A DNA stretch of 64,000 nt from Scandinavium sp002470465. GTDB lineage: Bacteria > Pseudomonadota > Gammaproteobacteria > Enterobacterales > Enterobacteriaceae. The notes below the pieces were generated by a model, which was not told where the DNA came from, searched no databases, and saw only the letters and a list, made by a program, of their open reading frames with translations. Position 1 is the stretch's first letter. Every line of letters begins with the position of its first letter. The position numbers and the translations under genes were made by a program. The stretch covers positions 1-64,000 of the forward strand of contig NZ_JBFLVD010000017.1 of NCBI RefSeq assembly GCF_040750395.1, read 5' to 3'. Positions 24,946-33,188 of this stretch are shown here, in pieces.

Positions 24946-26466
24946 TTAAAGGTGCAAAGACGCAAGACGTAAAATTTCGTTCTGCGTGGTAGTTTTAGTG
25001 TCAACGATCCCGGCGACCTGGCCGTTACTCATCACCAGAATACGGTCGGTAATACCCAGCAGCTCAGGCATTTCAGAAGAGATAATAATGATCCCCTTCT
25101 CTTTTTTCGCCAGCTCCGCAATCAGCTGATAAATTTCAAACTTGGCGCCAACGTCGATCCCGCGCGTCGGTTCATCAAGCATTAAAATTTCCGGCTGGGT
25201 TAATAACCAGCGTCCAATAATGACTTTTTGTTGGTTACCGCCTGACAGCGAACCAATTTGCGTGTGATGTCCCGGCGTTTTTACACGCATTGAGTCAATG
25301 ACCCACTGGGTATCACTCTTCATCCGGGAATTATCCAGCAGACCGACTTTACCTTTATATTTCTTAATATTGGAAATCAGCGAGTTAAAGCCGATATCCA
25401 GATAGGCGTAGATCCCGGTGGAGCGGCGCTCTTCCGTCACCAGCGCAAAGCCGTGGTTGATGGCTTCGTTGGCGCTGTGGTTATTAATCTTTTTGCCGTG
25501 CAGCATAATCGTGCCGCCAGATTTCTCACGAATGCCGAACAGCGTTTCCACGATGTCGGTACGCTTCGCGCCAACCAGCCCGGCGATGCCGAGGATTTCC
25601 CCTTTGCGCAGGTCAAACGAAACGTCACGAATCGAAGGCTGTCGCAGCGAGGTCAGGTTACGCACTTCGAGAATGGTTTCACCCGGCGTGTTGTGTTTTT
25701 CCGGGAAGCGCTGAGTCAATGAACGGCCTACCATCATGGCGATGATCTTGTCCATATCCAGCCCTTCCAGCGGCTGAGTGGCAATCCACTGCCCGTCGCG
25801 CAGAACGGTGATTTCATCACACAGCTGGAAGATCTCTTCCATTTTGTGCGAGATATACACAATGCCGCAGCCACGCTCTTTCAGCTTACGGATAATTTTA
25901 AACAGGTGATTGACCTCTTTTTCCGTTAAGGAAGAAGTCGGTTCATCCATAATGACGATTTTGGCGTCATAGGAGAATGCTTTCGCAATTTCAATCATCT
26001 GCATTTGCGAGACGGATAATGTTCCCACGCGGGCGCGCGGATCGATATCAATATCCAGCTCGTCGAAAATCGCTTTGGTATCACGGTACATTTTGTCCTG
26101 ATCGACAAACATACCTTTGTTCGGATAACGGCCGAGCCACATGTTATCCATAACTGAACGCTGGAGAACCAGGTTTAACTCCTGGTGTACCATCGAAATA
26201 CCGTTTTCCAGTGCTTCTTTGGCGGAGTGGAAATCGATCTCTTTACCCTGAAAAATAATGCTACCGGAATCTTTTTGGTAGATCCCAAACAAACATTTTA
26301 ATAATGTTGATTTGCCCGCGCCGTTCTCCCCCATTAAAGCATGAATAGAGTGAGGACGGACTTTCAAATTAACATTATCGAGCGCTTTAACGCCGGGAAA
26401 TGACTTGTTGATACCGCTCATTTCCAACAAGTATTCGCCTGACGATTCTGTTTTATTGCTGACCAT
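24946..26466 (-). CDS. mglA: MglA, galactose/methyl-galactoside ABC transporter ATPase
   Basis: A 506-residue protein with two fused ABC domains, the same length as in E. coli. The N-terminal domain has Walker A GENGAGKST at 46-54 and signature LSVSQMQ. The C-terminal domain has the altered Walker A typical of sugar importers (GLVGAKRTD), signature LSGGNQQK and Walker B MLDEPTRGID. The ATG at 26466 (MVSNKTESSGEYLLEM) is preferred over a start 16 codons upstream, which falls in the intercistronic hairpin. Confidence 0.96.
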   Translation of the reverse strand: MVSNKTESSGEYLLEMSGINKSFPGVKALDNVNLKVRPHSIHALMGENGAGKSTLLKCLFGIYQKDSGSIIFQGKEIDFHSAKEALENGISMVHQELNLVLQRSVMDNMWLGRYPNKGMFVDQDKMYRDTKAIFDELDIDIDPRARVGTLSVSQMQMIEIAKAFSYDAKIVIMDEPTSSLTEKEVNHLFKIIRKLKERGCGIVYISHKMEEIFQLCDEITVLRDGQWIATQPLEGLDMDKIIAMMVGRSLTQRFPEKHNTPGETILEVRNLTSLRQPSIRDVSFDLRKGEILGIAGLVGAKRTDIVETLFGIREKSGGTIMLHGKKINNHSANEAINHGFALVTEERRSTGIYAYLDIGFNSLISNIKKYKGKVGLLDNSRMKSDTQWVIDSMRVKTPGHHTQIGSLSGGNQQKVIIGRWLLTQPEILMLDEPTRGIDVGAKFEIYQLIAELAKKEKGIIIISSEMPELLGITDRILVMSNGQVAGIVDTKTTTQNEILRLASLHL

Positions 26467-26492
26467 AGTTAACCCTGGCTGCGCGAATGTTT

Positions 26493-26518
26493 TCCCGTGC
26501 TGACCATCCAGCACGGGA
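26493..26518 (-). other. Intercistronic hairpin between mglB and mglA
   Basis: A perfect 10-base inverted repeat (TCCCGTGCTG and its complement, 6-base loop) lies in the 80-base gap between mglB and mglA. It has no U-run, so it is more likely a 3' stabiliser of the mglB message than a terminator. This would explain binding protein being made in excess over the membrane components. Confidence 0.7.
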
Positions 26519-26546
26519 GATATTTCAAAGACTGCGAAATTAAATA

Positions 26547-27545
26547 TTACTTACCGATGAACTGGTCCAGATTGTCTTTATCCACACCAACGTAAGGTAC
26601 GCGAACAATTTTGTTGTCGATTTTCCAGTTGGTACCAGCGGCCGCTTCTTTGCCTTCCGCCAGGTTTTTCGCCAGATCGAAGGTGGCTTTCGCCTGGTTG
26701 TTTGCATCGTTCAGCACGGTACCGGCCATTGCACCAGATTTCACCAGCGCCAGCGCTTCAGGCAGGGCATCTACACCAAACACAGGAATGCTGGATTTGT
26801 TGTGCGCTTTCAGCGCTTCTACTGCACCCATTGCCATCGCATCGTTGTTCGCAATAACGACTTCAATTTTGTTGGCGTTCGGGCCAGACAGCCACGCGTC
26901 CATTTTGTCTTTCGCCTGAGCGGTATCCCACATCGCGGTATCCAGCTGCAGCTGCTGGGTTTTCAGGCCCTTCTCGTTCAGCTCTTTGATAACGTAGGTG
27001 GTACGCGCTTCCGCATCCGGGTGACCCGGCTCGCCTTTCAGCAGCACGAATTGGATCTGACCGTCTTTATTCAGGTCCCATGACGGGTTAGCCGCCCAGT
27101 GTTTAGCAATCAGGTCGCCCTGAATCACGCCGGACTCTTTAGAGTCGGTGCCGACGTAGAAGGCTTTGTCGTAGCTGTCCAGCGCTTTGCGGGACGGCTC
27201 TTTGTTGAAGAACACCACCGGCACATTCTGACCACGTGCTTTTTCGATAACGGTGCCTGCCGCAGCCGGGTCAACAAGGTTGATCGCCAGCGCTTTCACG
27301 CCTTTCGCCAACAGGACGTCAATCTGGTCGTTCTGTTTTGACTGGTCGTTCTGCGAGTCGTTCATCAGCAGCTGAACATCCGGGGCTGCTTTGCCGTCTT
27401 TCTCGATAGCCTTGCGCACCACAGACATGAAGTTATCGTCGTATTTGTAGATGGTGACGCCAATACGGGTATCTGCTGCATGAGCAGCGGCACCGAACAA
27501 CATGCAAGACATCACAGCGGACAGGGTTAACACCTTCTTATTCAT
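26547..27545 (-). CDS. mglB: MglB, periplasmic galactose/glucose-binding protein
   Basis: A 332-residue periplasmic receptor, the same length as in E. coli. The signal peptide is 1-23 (cleavage after AHA, before ADTRIGV). It binds D-galactose and D-glucose, feeds MglA/MglC and presents sugar to the Trg chemoreceptor. The sequence keeps the Ca-binding-loop region (DLNKDGQIQ) and the sugar-contact region VFFNKEPS. First gene of the operon; its start at 27545 matches the family, and the open frame extends 16 codons further. It is controlled by the promoter at 27760-27820. Confidence 0.96.
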   Translation of the reverse strand: MNKKVLTLSAVMSCMLFGAAAHAADTRIGVTIYKYDDNFMSVVRKAIEKDGKAAPDVQLLMNDSQNDQSKQNDQIDVLLAKGVKALAINLVDPAAAGTVIEKARGQNVPVVFFNKEPSRKALDSYDKAFYVGTDSKESGVIQGDLIAKHWAANPSWDLNKDGQIQFVLLKGEPGHPDAEARTTYVIKELNEKGLKTQQLQLDTAMWDTAQAKDKMDAWLSGPNANKIEVVIANNDAMAMGAVEALKAHNKSSIPVFGVDALPEALALVKSGAMAGTVLNDANNQAKATFDLAKNLAEGKEAAAGTNWKIDNKIVRVPYVGVDKDNLDQFIGK

Positions 27546-27759
27546 GGTATCTCCGGTTATTTTTATGCAGGGTAGCTTATTATCGGCAGGCACAACGTTA
27601 TGAAATTGTTACTGACCGCCGAAGTTAAATTTATCCAAAACCATCTTCCGTGTTCAGTAACGCTCCAGACGTGCGTTTAATTGATTGTTTAGCGCTCTGT
27701 TGCTATATAAAAACCGATTAATCACCGTTACATAGCGTTTCAGCCTTACAAACGCTGAC

Positions 27760-27765
27760 ATCATA
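27760..27765 (-). promoter_or_regulatory. mglB promoter -10
   Basis: On the minus strand TATGAT (5 of 6) sits at 27760-27765, giving a start near 27753. The perfect CRP site at 27787-27802 is then centred at about -41.5, a class II arrangement needing no -35. Confidence 0.7.
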
Positions 27766-27786
27766 GACAGGCGAATGTTAAGATAC

Positions 27787-27802
27787 TGTGAATTTACTCA
27801 CA
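27787..27802 (-). promoter_or_regulatory. CRP site of the mgl operon
   Basis: TGTGA-ATTTAC-TCACA is a perfect match to both CRP half-sites. Its centre at 27794.5 is 41-42 bases upstream of the inferred mglB start. CRP-cAMP activation of mgl is established in E. coli. Confidence 0.85.
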
Positions 27803-27804
27803 AA

Positions 27805-27820
27805 TTGAAAGCGGTTACAT
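27805..27820 (-). promoter_or_regulatory. GalS/GalR operator of the mgl operon
   Basis: On the minus strand ATGTAACCGCTTTCAA matches 11 of the 13 defined positions of the Gal operator GTGKAANCGNTTNCAC. It lies 18 bases (centre to centre) upstream of the CRP site. GalS is encoded immediately upstream, ending at 27830. Confidence 0.8.
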
Positions 27821-27829
27821 CGCTGCACG

Positions 27830-28855
27830 TTATAAGTTAGTGATCGACCCCACAGATTGCTTTAGCGCCACCGAATGACGACGCACTAACGTTGGCATAA
27901 AACAGTGAGTTGCCGCCCTGTCCAGCTTCCCCGCCGCGCCCATCAGCGCCAGCTCCGTTGCCAGTTTCGCCATGGAAACGATCGGATAGCGCACGGTGGT
28001 CAATTGCGGATCGGTGTAACGGGCGATGGGAATATCATCAAAACCAATCAATGACAGATGCAGCGGCACCGCAATGCCGTTGTCCTTCAGCGTGGTCAAC
28101 GCGCCGGCTGCCATGTTGTCGTTATAGGCGAACACCGCCGTCAGGCCCTGATTGCGCCCGAGCAGCTCCACCATCGCCGCTTCTCCGCCCTGTAAATCTG
28201 GCGTGCCGGTGCCGATCCAGGCTTCAGGTGCGGCAATGCCCTGCTCGCTCATCGCCCGCAGCCAGCCTTCCTGACGCATCTGGTTATCTTCAATGTGATG
28301 ACTCGACGCCAGGTAGCCGACCCGCGTGTGGCCCTGATTAAGCAGCATGCGCGTGGCCATCATTGCCCCGCTGACGTTATCAAGCCCCACGCAGCGATAC
28401 TCATAGCCCGGTACGATCCGATTGATCAGCACCATACCGGGGATCTGATCCATAAATTCGCCAAGCTCCGCGTTGCTCAGGGCTTTGGAGTGCACTATCA
28501 GCGCGTTACAGCGCTGGCGAATCAGCACTTCAATGGCGTTACGCTCTTTTTCTGCTTCATGATAGCTGTTGCCAATCAGCACGTTTTTCTGACACTGCTG
28601 GGCCACGGTATCGACGGCTTTCACCAGCGCACCAAAAAACGCATCCGATACGTCCATCACCACCACGCCGATGGTATCGCTGACCTGGGTCGCCAGCGCC
28701 TGGGCGTTAGCATTGGGCCGGTAGCCCAGCTCCGTGACGGCTTTCATCACCAGTTCGCGCGTTTCAGGACTGACGAGCGGGCTGTTATTGAGCACGCGGG
28801 AAATGGTCGCGACGGAAACGCCCGCATGGCGGGCCACATCACGAATGGTGATCAT
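27830..28855 (-). CDS. galS: GalS, mgl operon repressor (galactose isorepressor)
   Basis: A 341-residue LacI-family repressor. The N-terminal helix-turn-helix is TIRDVARHAGVSVATISRVLNN (residues 3-24), followed by a periplasmic-binding-protein-like galactose-sensing domain. It represses mglBAC and its own gene; galactose relieves this. The ATG at 28855 (MITIRDVA) matches the family, and a GTG two codons upstream is an alternative. The C-terminus is slightly shorter than the 346-residue E. coli protein. Confidence 0.94.
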   Translation of the reverse strand: MITIRDVARHAGVSVATISRVLNNSPLVSPETRELVMKAVTELGYRPNANAQALATQVSDTIGVVVMDVSDAFFGALVKAVDTVAQQCQKNVLIGNSYHEAEKERNAIEVLIRQRCNALIVHSKALSNAELGEFMDQIPGMVLINRIVPGYEYRCVGLDNVSGAMMATRMLLNQGHTRVGYLASSHHIEDNQMRQEGWLRAMSEQGIAAPEAWIGTGTPDLQGGEAAMVELLGRNQGLTAVFAYNDNMAAGALTTLKDNGIAVPLHLSLIGFDDIPIARYTDPQLTTVRYPIVSMAKLATELALMGAAGKLDRAATHCFMPTLVRRHSVALKQSVGSITNL

Positions 28856-28945
28856 AACCACCGTCCTGTTGAAAATGGCAGCGACTCACGGTCACCCCCT
28901 GTGTTGAGCAAGGTGGCTATTCTCGCAGCGACGCGGCAAGGACTA

Positions 28946-28961
28946 CGTGAAGAAGGTCACA
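28946..28961 (-). promoter_or_regulatory. CRP site of galS
   Basis: CGTGA-AGAAGG-TCACA matches 9 of 10 half-site bases. A -10-like GAGAAT on the minus strand (28919-28924) would place the centre near -41.5. Confidence 0.6.
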
Positions 28962-28964
28962 CTG

Positions 28965-28980
28965 ATGGAAACGGTTACAT
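28965..28980 (-). promoter_or_regulatory. GalS/GalR operator upstream of galS
   Basis: On the minus strand ATGTAACCGTTTCCAT matches 11 of 13 defined Gal operator positions. It is 19 bases, centre to centre, beyond the CRP site. This is almost the same layout as at mglB and fits autoregulation. Confidence 0.75.
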
Positions 28981-29010
28981 CCGTTTTGTTAATGATTGTG
29001 ATCCAGATCG

Positions 29011-30168
29011 TTATCTGGATGTTTTTGAAATAGATACCCCTGCGGCCCGTGCGGTCAACTGACGCCACAGCCACTCCACGGGTCCCTGGCGGTGATAACG
29101 CAGCCAGATAACGGAGAAGAAGAGATTGACCAGCCAGATGACAGGCACGAAAGCAAGCAGCGCGAGCCGGTCGAATTTCATAAACAGATCAAAGCGGTAG
29201 AACAGCGTGGTGCAGATAAGCGTTTGCAGCAGATAGTTGGAAAGCGCCATGCGCCCCACACAGGTAATCGCCCCAACCAGACGGGAAGCACAGATTTGCG
29301 GCCAGAAGCCGTACGCCAGCGCAGCGTAGCCGATGGTCTGAAACGGAGCGCTCAACTCGCGCGGGGCCTGTAACAGAAACGCACACCAGCGATATGACCA
29401 GGCAAAATGCCACTGTGCAATAATTGCCGGTAAGTTAATCAGGATGCCAATGGCAATGAGCAGCCCGCCGACGCGACGGTAATGTGACAGGCTAAACTGG
29501 CCCTTCAGCCAGCCGCTGCGCATCAGTGCCGCACCCATCAGCATCATCCCCGCCAGCTGCCAGCCGTACTGCGCCCCCAGCGCCAGCAGGCTGTCGGAAA
29601 GCATATCGGCACGATTGCTGATGGCCTCAACGCCGCCTTTCAGCTTCCAGTATTGTTCATATTGCAGGTTCGCCGGTCCCGGCACCCACGAACGGTTTGG
29701 CGCATCGCCGGAGATCAGACCCAGCAGCACCAGTACCGCAATACCTATGAGATAAAGCACCACGCCGGTATTGAACATGGATTTCACACTCTGCGCTTCG
29801 CGCACCATGCGCCAGCACACCAGCCCCACCAGCGCATAAGCCAGCAGAATATCGCCATCCCAGAAAAGCAGACCATGGGCAAAGCCGAGCAGCGCCAGCA
29901 GCGTGAGTCGGGACTGGATCCAGCGCTTACCACGAGGAAGTAAAAGTTGCAGACCCGCACCAAACAGCAAAGCAAATAGCGTAAGGAATTTAACCTGCGC
30001 AAAGAGGTCAAGAACGGCCCATGTCCAGGCATCGCTGCGGGTAATAGCGCCATACCAGGCGGGGTTGAGGTAAGCCGCCTTCGGCAGACCAAAGGCGGAG
30101 ATATTAAGAAGCAGGATCCCAAGAATGGCAACGCCGCGAACAAAATCCAGCGTGACGTTACGCTCCAT
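29011..30168 (-). CDS. yeiB: YeiB, DUF418 inner-membrane protein
   Basis: A 385-residue multi-pass membrane protein, the same length as E. coli YeiB. It begins with the family hallmark LDFVRGVAILGILLLNI and has about ten hydrophobic helices. It belongs to the DUF418/acyltransferase-3-like group; no biochemical function is established. It starts 19 bases after the folE stop and is probably co-transcribed with it. Its 3' end lies about 155 bases from galS. Confidence 0.92.
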   Translation of the reverse strand: MERNVTLDFVRGVAILGILLLNISAFGLPKAAYLNPAWYGAITRSDAWTWAVLDLFAQVKFLTLFALLFGAGLQLLLPRGKRWIQSRLTLLALLGFAHGLLFWDGDILLAYALVGLVCWRMVREAQSVKSMFNTGVVLYLIGIAVLVLLGLISGDAPNRSWVPGPANLQYEQYWKLKGGVEAISNRADMLSDSLLALGAQYGWQLAGMMLMGAALMRSGWLKGQFSLSHYRRVGGLLIAIGILINLPAIIAQWHFAWSYRWCAFLLQAPRELSAPFQTIGYAALAYGFWPQICASRLVGAITCVGRMALSNYLLQTLICTTLFYRFDLFMKFDRLALLAFVPVIWLVNLFFSVIWLRYHRQGPVEWLWRQLTARAAGVSISKTSR

Positions 30169-30187
30169 CGGATACCTGCTTAATCAA

Positions 30188-30853
30188 TCAGTTGTGGTGA
30201 CGAACGGCGCGCAGAAACTCCTGGCGAGTGTTCTGGCTGGACTTAAACAGGCCACCGAGTGATGTGGTGGTGGTGGCGCTGGTTGCGTCACGCACGCCGC
30301 GCGCCTTCACGCAGTAATGCACCGCATCAATGGACACCGCCACGTTATTCGTGCCGAGCAGAGTCTGTAACGCCGTCAGGATCTGCTGAGTGAGACGTTC
30401 CTGAACCTGCGGACGCTGGGCGAAGAACTGCACGATGCGGTTGATTTTTGACAGACCAATCACCGTGTCTTTCGGGATATAGGCCACGGTGGCTTTGCCG
30501 TCGATGGTCACAAAGTGATGCTCGCAGGTGCTGGTCATCGAGATATCGCGCACGGTCACCATTTCATCCACCTTCATTTTATTCTCAATGACGGTGATTT
30601 TTGGGAAATTGGCGTAATCGAGGCCGGAGAAAATTTCATCGACGTACATTTTTGCGATGCGATGCGGCGTTTCCATCAGGCTGTCATCGCTGAGGTCGAG
30701 ATTGAGCAGCTGCATAATTTCGGTCATATGCTCGGCAATCAGACGCTTGCGCGACTCATTGTCCATCTCAACGGGCGGACGCAGTGGGGTTTCCAGTCCA
30801 CGCGCCAGCAGCGCCTCATGAACCAGAGCGGCTTCTTTACTCAGTGATGGCAT
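30188..30853 (-). CDS. folE: FolE, GTP cyclohydrolase I
   Basis: A 221-residue decameric zinc enzyme converting GTP to 7,8-dihydroneopterin triphosphate, the first step of folate synthesis (also feeding queuosine). Zinc ligands C110, H113 (STCEHHF) and C181 (HYCVKARG) are present, with the family block SQNTRQEFLRAV at the end. The ATG at 30853 (MPSLSKEAALVHEAL) matches E. coli; one residue is missing near position 29 relative to it. yeiB follows in the same direction. Confidence 0.96.
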   Translation of the reverse strand: MPSLSKEAALVHEALLARGLETPLRPPVEMDNESRKRLIAEHMTEIMQLLNLDLSDDSLMETPHRIAKMYVDEIFSGLDYANFPKITVIENKMKVDEMVTVRDISMTSTCEHHFVTIDGKATVAYIPKDTVIGLSKINRIVQFFAQRPQVQERLTQQILTALQTLLGTNNVAVSIDAVHYCVKARGVRDATSATTTTSLGGLFKSSQNTRQEFLRAVRHHN

Positions 30854-30967
30854 TCTTTTTCTCCTGCAGGTGTGGCGACCTTTGCGTCTGGGGGCAAAGT
30901 GAACACTCATTGTGCGTGAGGCCGCGCACAGAATCCAGTATTCACAGCGATAATTATTGAAATTGGC

Positions 30968-32101
30968 TTAACCTTTCGTACCGGGTCGCCAGACCAGCGC
31001 CCCGCCGATCAGCAGCGCGATAGCCGCCACGCCAAGTGCCGGTTCCAGACGCTGCGTCAGCCAGGTGGAGAGTGCGGAAGTCATCGGCCCGATGAGCTGC
31101 CCGACAGCGTAGCCCGTAGTCAGTAAACCAGCCATATACCGGGTGTGCTGTGGCGCAAGTTCTCGCCCATACAGTAACGAAAGCTGAACCGCACAGAGAA
31201 AGCCACCGCCAACCAGCAGCGCTCCGATGACCAGCCCACTCATGCCCGGCACCAGCCAGGCGGCAAGCACGCCTGCGCCCTGAAGCCACAGCACAATCGC
31301 CAGCCGCTGATAGCTATGGCCCACGCCGCGTAGCAAAATACTTAGCCCAATGCCGACCACCGCCGCTGCGCCAAATACCGGCCATAGGAACTGCGCAAAC
31401 AGGCTTCCTGGAAAGCGTGCCGCCGCCATTTGCGATAAAAACGTCGCCGGAAGAATATAGCCGAAGCCTGCCAGGCTGTAGCTCCAGACCAGCCGCTTCA
31501 GATTCGACGTCAGCCGTAAAGGCTCAGGCTGCCCGCCCGGCCGCTGAAAATCGCCAGGCTTCGGCAACCAGCGGGACACAAATGCGATCAGGATTAACGC
31601 CAGCAGGCCATAGAGCAACCAGCCTTCCGCTGCACTCAGATGCCGCGAATGGATCCAGACCGCCAGCAGCCCGCTCAGAGCAATCCCCGCCCCCGGCCCG
31701 GCGAACACCGCAGCGCTGAGCCCCGGTTTCCCGGCATGGGCCAGACGTTCATTTGTCCAGGCAGCCGTCAGCACCATTGCCCAACCGCTCATCGCGCCAA
31801 TGACCAGCCTCAGCACGCCGTGTAGCCAGGCGTTATCCACCCATGCAGAGAGAAACGTCAGTAAGACAGCGCCGAGAATCCCGGCATACAGGCGCCCTTC
31901 CACGCCTCGATGCGCACGCATCGCATCCCAGGCGCCAAGTAAATAGCCAAGGTAGTTCATCGCTGCCACCAGTCCGGCGCTGGTCAGCGTCAGCTGTCCG
32001 TCGGCGATCATCAGCGGCACCTGTGGCGTAAAGGCAAAACGCCCTATTCCCATCGCCACCACCAGCATAATAAAGCCGCTCAGCGCGGTACGTAGCGCCA
32101 T
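30968..32101 (-). CDS. YbfB/YjiJ-family (MFS_4) transporter, substrate unknown
   Basis: A 377-residue transporter with about twelve hydrophobic helices. The first helix carries the family signature MGIGRFAFTPQVPLM, and a second block is AMNYLGYLLGAW. It lies between folE and yeiG, where E. coli K-12 has no such gene. The ATG at 32101 (MALRTALSGF) starts just before the first helix, as in YbfB-type proteins; an ATG 45 bases upstream (32146) is possible and neither has a strong ribosome site. It is divergent from yeiG over about 140 bases. No regulator adjoins, so the substrate cannot be inferred. Confidence 0.82.
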   Translation of the reverse strand: MALRTALSGFIMLVVAMGIGRFAFTPQVPLMIADGQLTLTSAGLVAAMNYLGYLLGAWDAMRAHRGVEGRLYAGILGAVLLTFLSAWVDNAWLHGVLRLVIGAMSGWAMVLTAAWTNERLAHAGKPGLSAAVFAGPGAGIALSGLLAVWIHSRHLSAAEGWLLYGLLALILIAFVSRWLPKPGDFQRPGGQPEPLRLTSNLKRLVWSYSLAGFGYILPATFLSQMAAARFPGSLFAQFLWPVFGAAAVVGIGLSILLRGVGHSYQRLAIVLWLQGAGVLAAWLVPGMSGLVIGALLVGGGFLCAVQLSLLYGRELAPQHTRYMAGLLTTGYAVGQLIGPMTSALSTWLTQRLEPALGVAAIALLIGGALVWRPGTKG

Positions 32102-32239
32102 GTTCAATCCATATGTTAATGTAAAGTTGCTTTTATGATGCAACATGTCGTCTTTGTGCGGAAGTGAAAGTTACGCATTCGCGCGCACGATCTGTATGAT
32201 GAAGCAGACCTTTTTTCAGTTCATATCCGGGAGCCCTGC

Positions 32240-33076
32240 ATGGAACTGCTCGAAGAGCACCGCTGTTTTGAAGGCTGGCAGCAACGCTGGCGGCACGACT
32301 CCACCACGCTGAACTGCGCGATGACGTTCAGCATTTTTCTGCCGCCACCGCGCGAATCCACACCACCACCGGTACTTTACTGGCTTTCCGGCCTGACCTG
32401 CACCGATGAAAATTTCGCCACCAAAGCCGGAGCGCAGCGTGTCGCCGCTGAGCTCGGCATCGTGTTAGTGATGCCCGACACCAGCCCCCGGGGCGATGAC
32501 GTCGCCGATGACGATAATTACGATCTTGGCAAGGGCGCCGGGTTTTATCTCAATGCAACCCAGGCACCGTGGGCTATACACTACCGCATGTATGATTATC
32601 TGCGTGACGAGCTACCCGCGCTGATTCAGTCACAGTTCAGCGTGGCGGAGCGCTGTGCGATTTCCGGCCATTCAATGGGCGGTCACGGTGCGCTGATTCT
32701 GGCGCTGAAAAATCCGGGCAGGTACAGCAGCGTGTCAGCCTTTGCACCTATCGTGAACCCGACCCGCGTGCCATGGGGACAAAAAGCGTTCAGCGTGTAT
32801 CTCGGAGAGGACAAAACGAAATGGGCAGAATGGGACAGCTGCGCGCTGATGCTGAAAAGCGACGCGAAAAGCGCTATTCCAACGCTTATCGATCAGGGTG
32901 ACAGCGACCAGTTTCTGGCCGACCAGCTGCAGCCAGCCGTACTGGCCGAAGCCGCGCGCCAGAGCGAATGGCCGCTGACGCTGCGCATTCAGTCAGGGTT
33001 CGATCACAGCTACTGGTTTATCGCGTCCTTTATCGAAGATCATCTGCGCTTCCATGCGCAGCATTTGTTGAAGTAG
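32240..33076 (+). CDS. yeiG: YeiG, S-formylglutathione hydrolase
   Basis: A 278-residue alpha/beta hydrolase (esterase D family) with nucleophile S145 in GHSMGG, a catalytic Asp in DQGDSDQF (D221/D223 region) and H256 in GFDHSYWF. It hydrolyses S-formylglutathione to formate and glutathione in formaldehyde detoxification and also has general esterase activity in E. coli. The length equals the E. coli protein. No glutathione-dependent formaldehyde dehydrogenase gene is adjacent. Confidence 0.95.
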   Translation: MELLEEHRCFEGWQQRWRHDSTTLNCAMTFSIFLPPPRESTPPPVLYWLSGLTCTDENFATKAGAQRVAAELGIVLVMPDTSPRGDDVADDDNYDLGKGAGFYLNATQAPWAIHYRMYDYLRDELPALIQSQFSVAERCAISGHSMGGHGALILALKNPGRYSSVSAFAPIVNPTRVPWGQKAFSVYLGEDKTKWAEWDSCALMLKSDAKSAIPTLIDQGDSDQFLADQLQPAVLAEAARQSEWPLTLRIQSGFDHSYWFIASFIEDHLRFHAQHLLK

Positions 33077-33092
33077 CGCCCCAGCGGATAAA

Positions 33093-33170
33093 CCGTAGGC
33101 CGGGCAAACGCAGCGCCGCCCGGCAATTTCCCCGGCGGCGCTACACTATGCTTACCGGGGCTACAGTTTC
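33093..33170. repeat. REP/BIME elements between yeiG and cirA
   Basis: Successive REP-like units, GTAGGCCGGGCAAACGCAGC...GCCGCCCGGC and then CCCCGGCGGCGCTACAC...GTTACCGGGG-like bases, lie between the convergent 3' ends of yeiG and cirA. Confidence 0.65.
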
Positions 33171-33188
33171 CGCGAGCCTTTCAAACCA

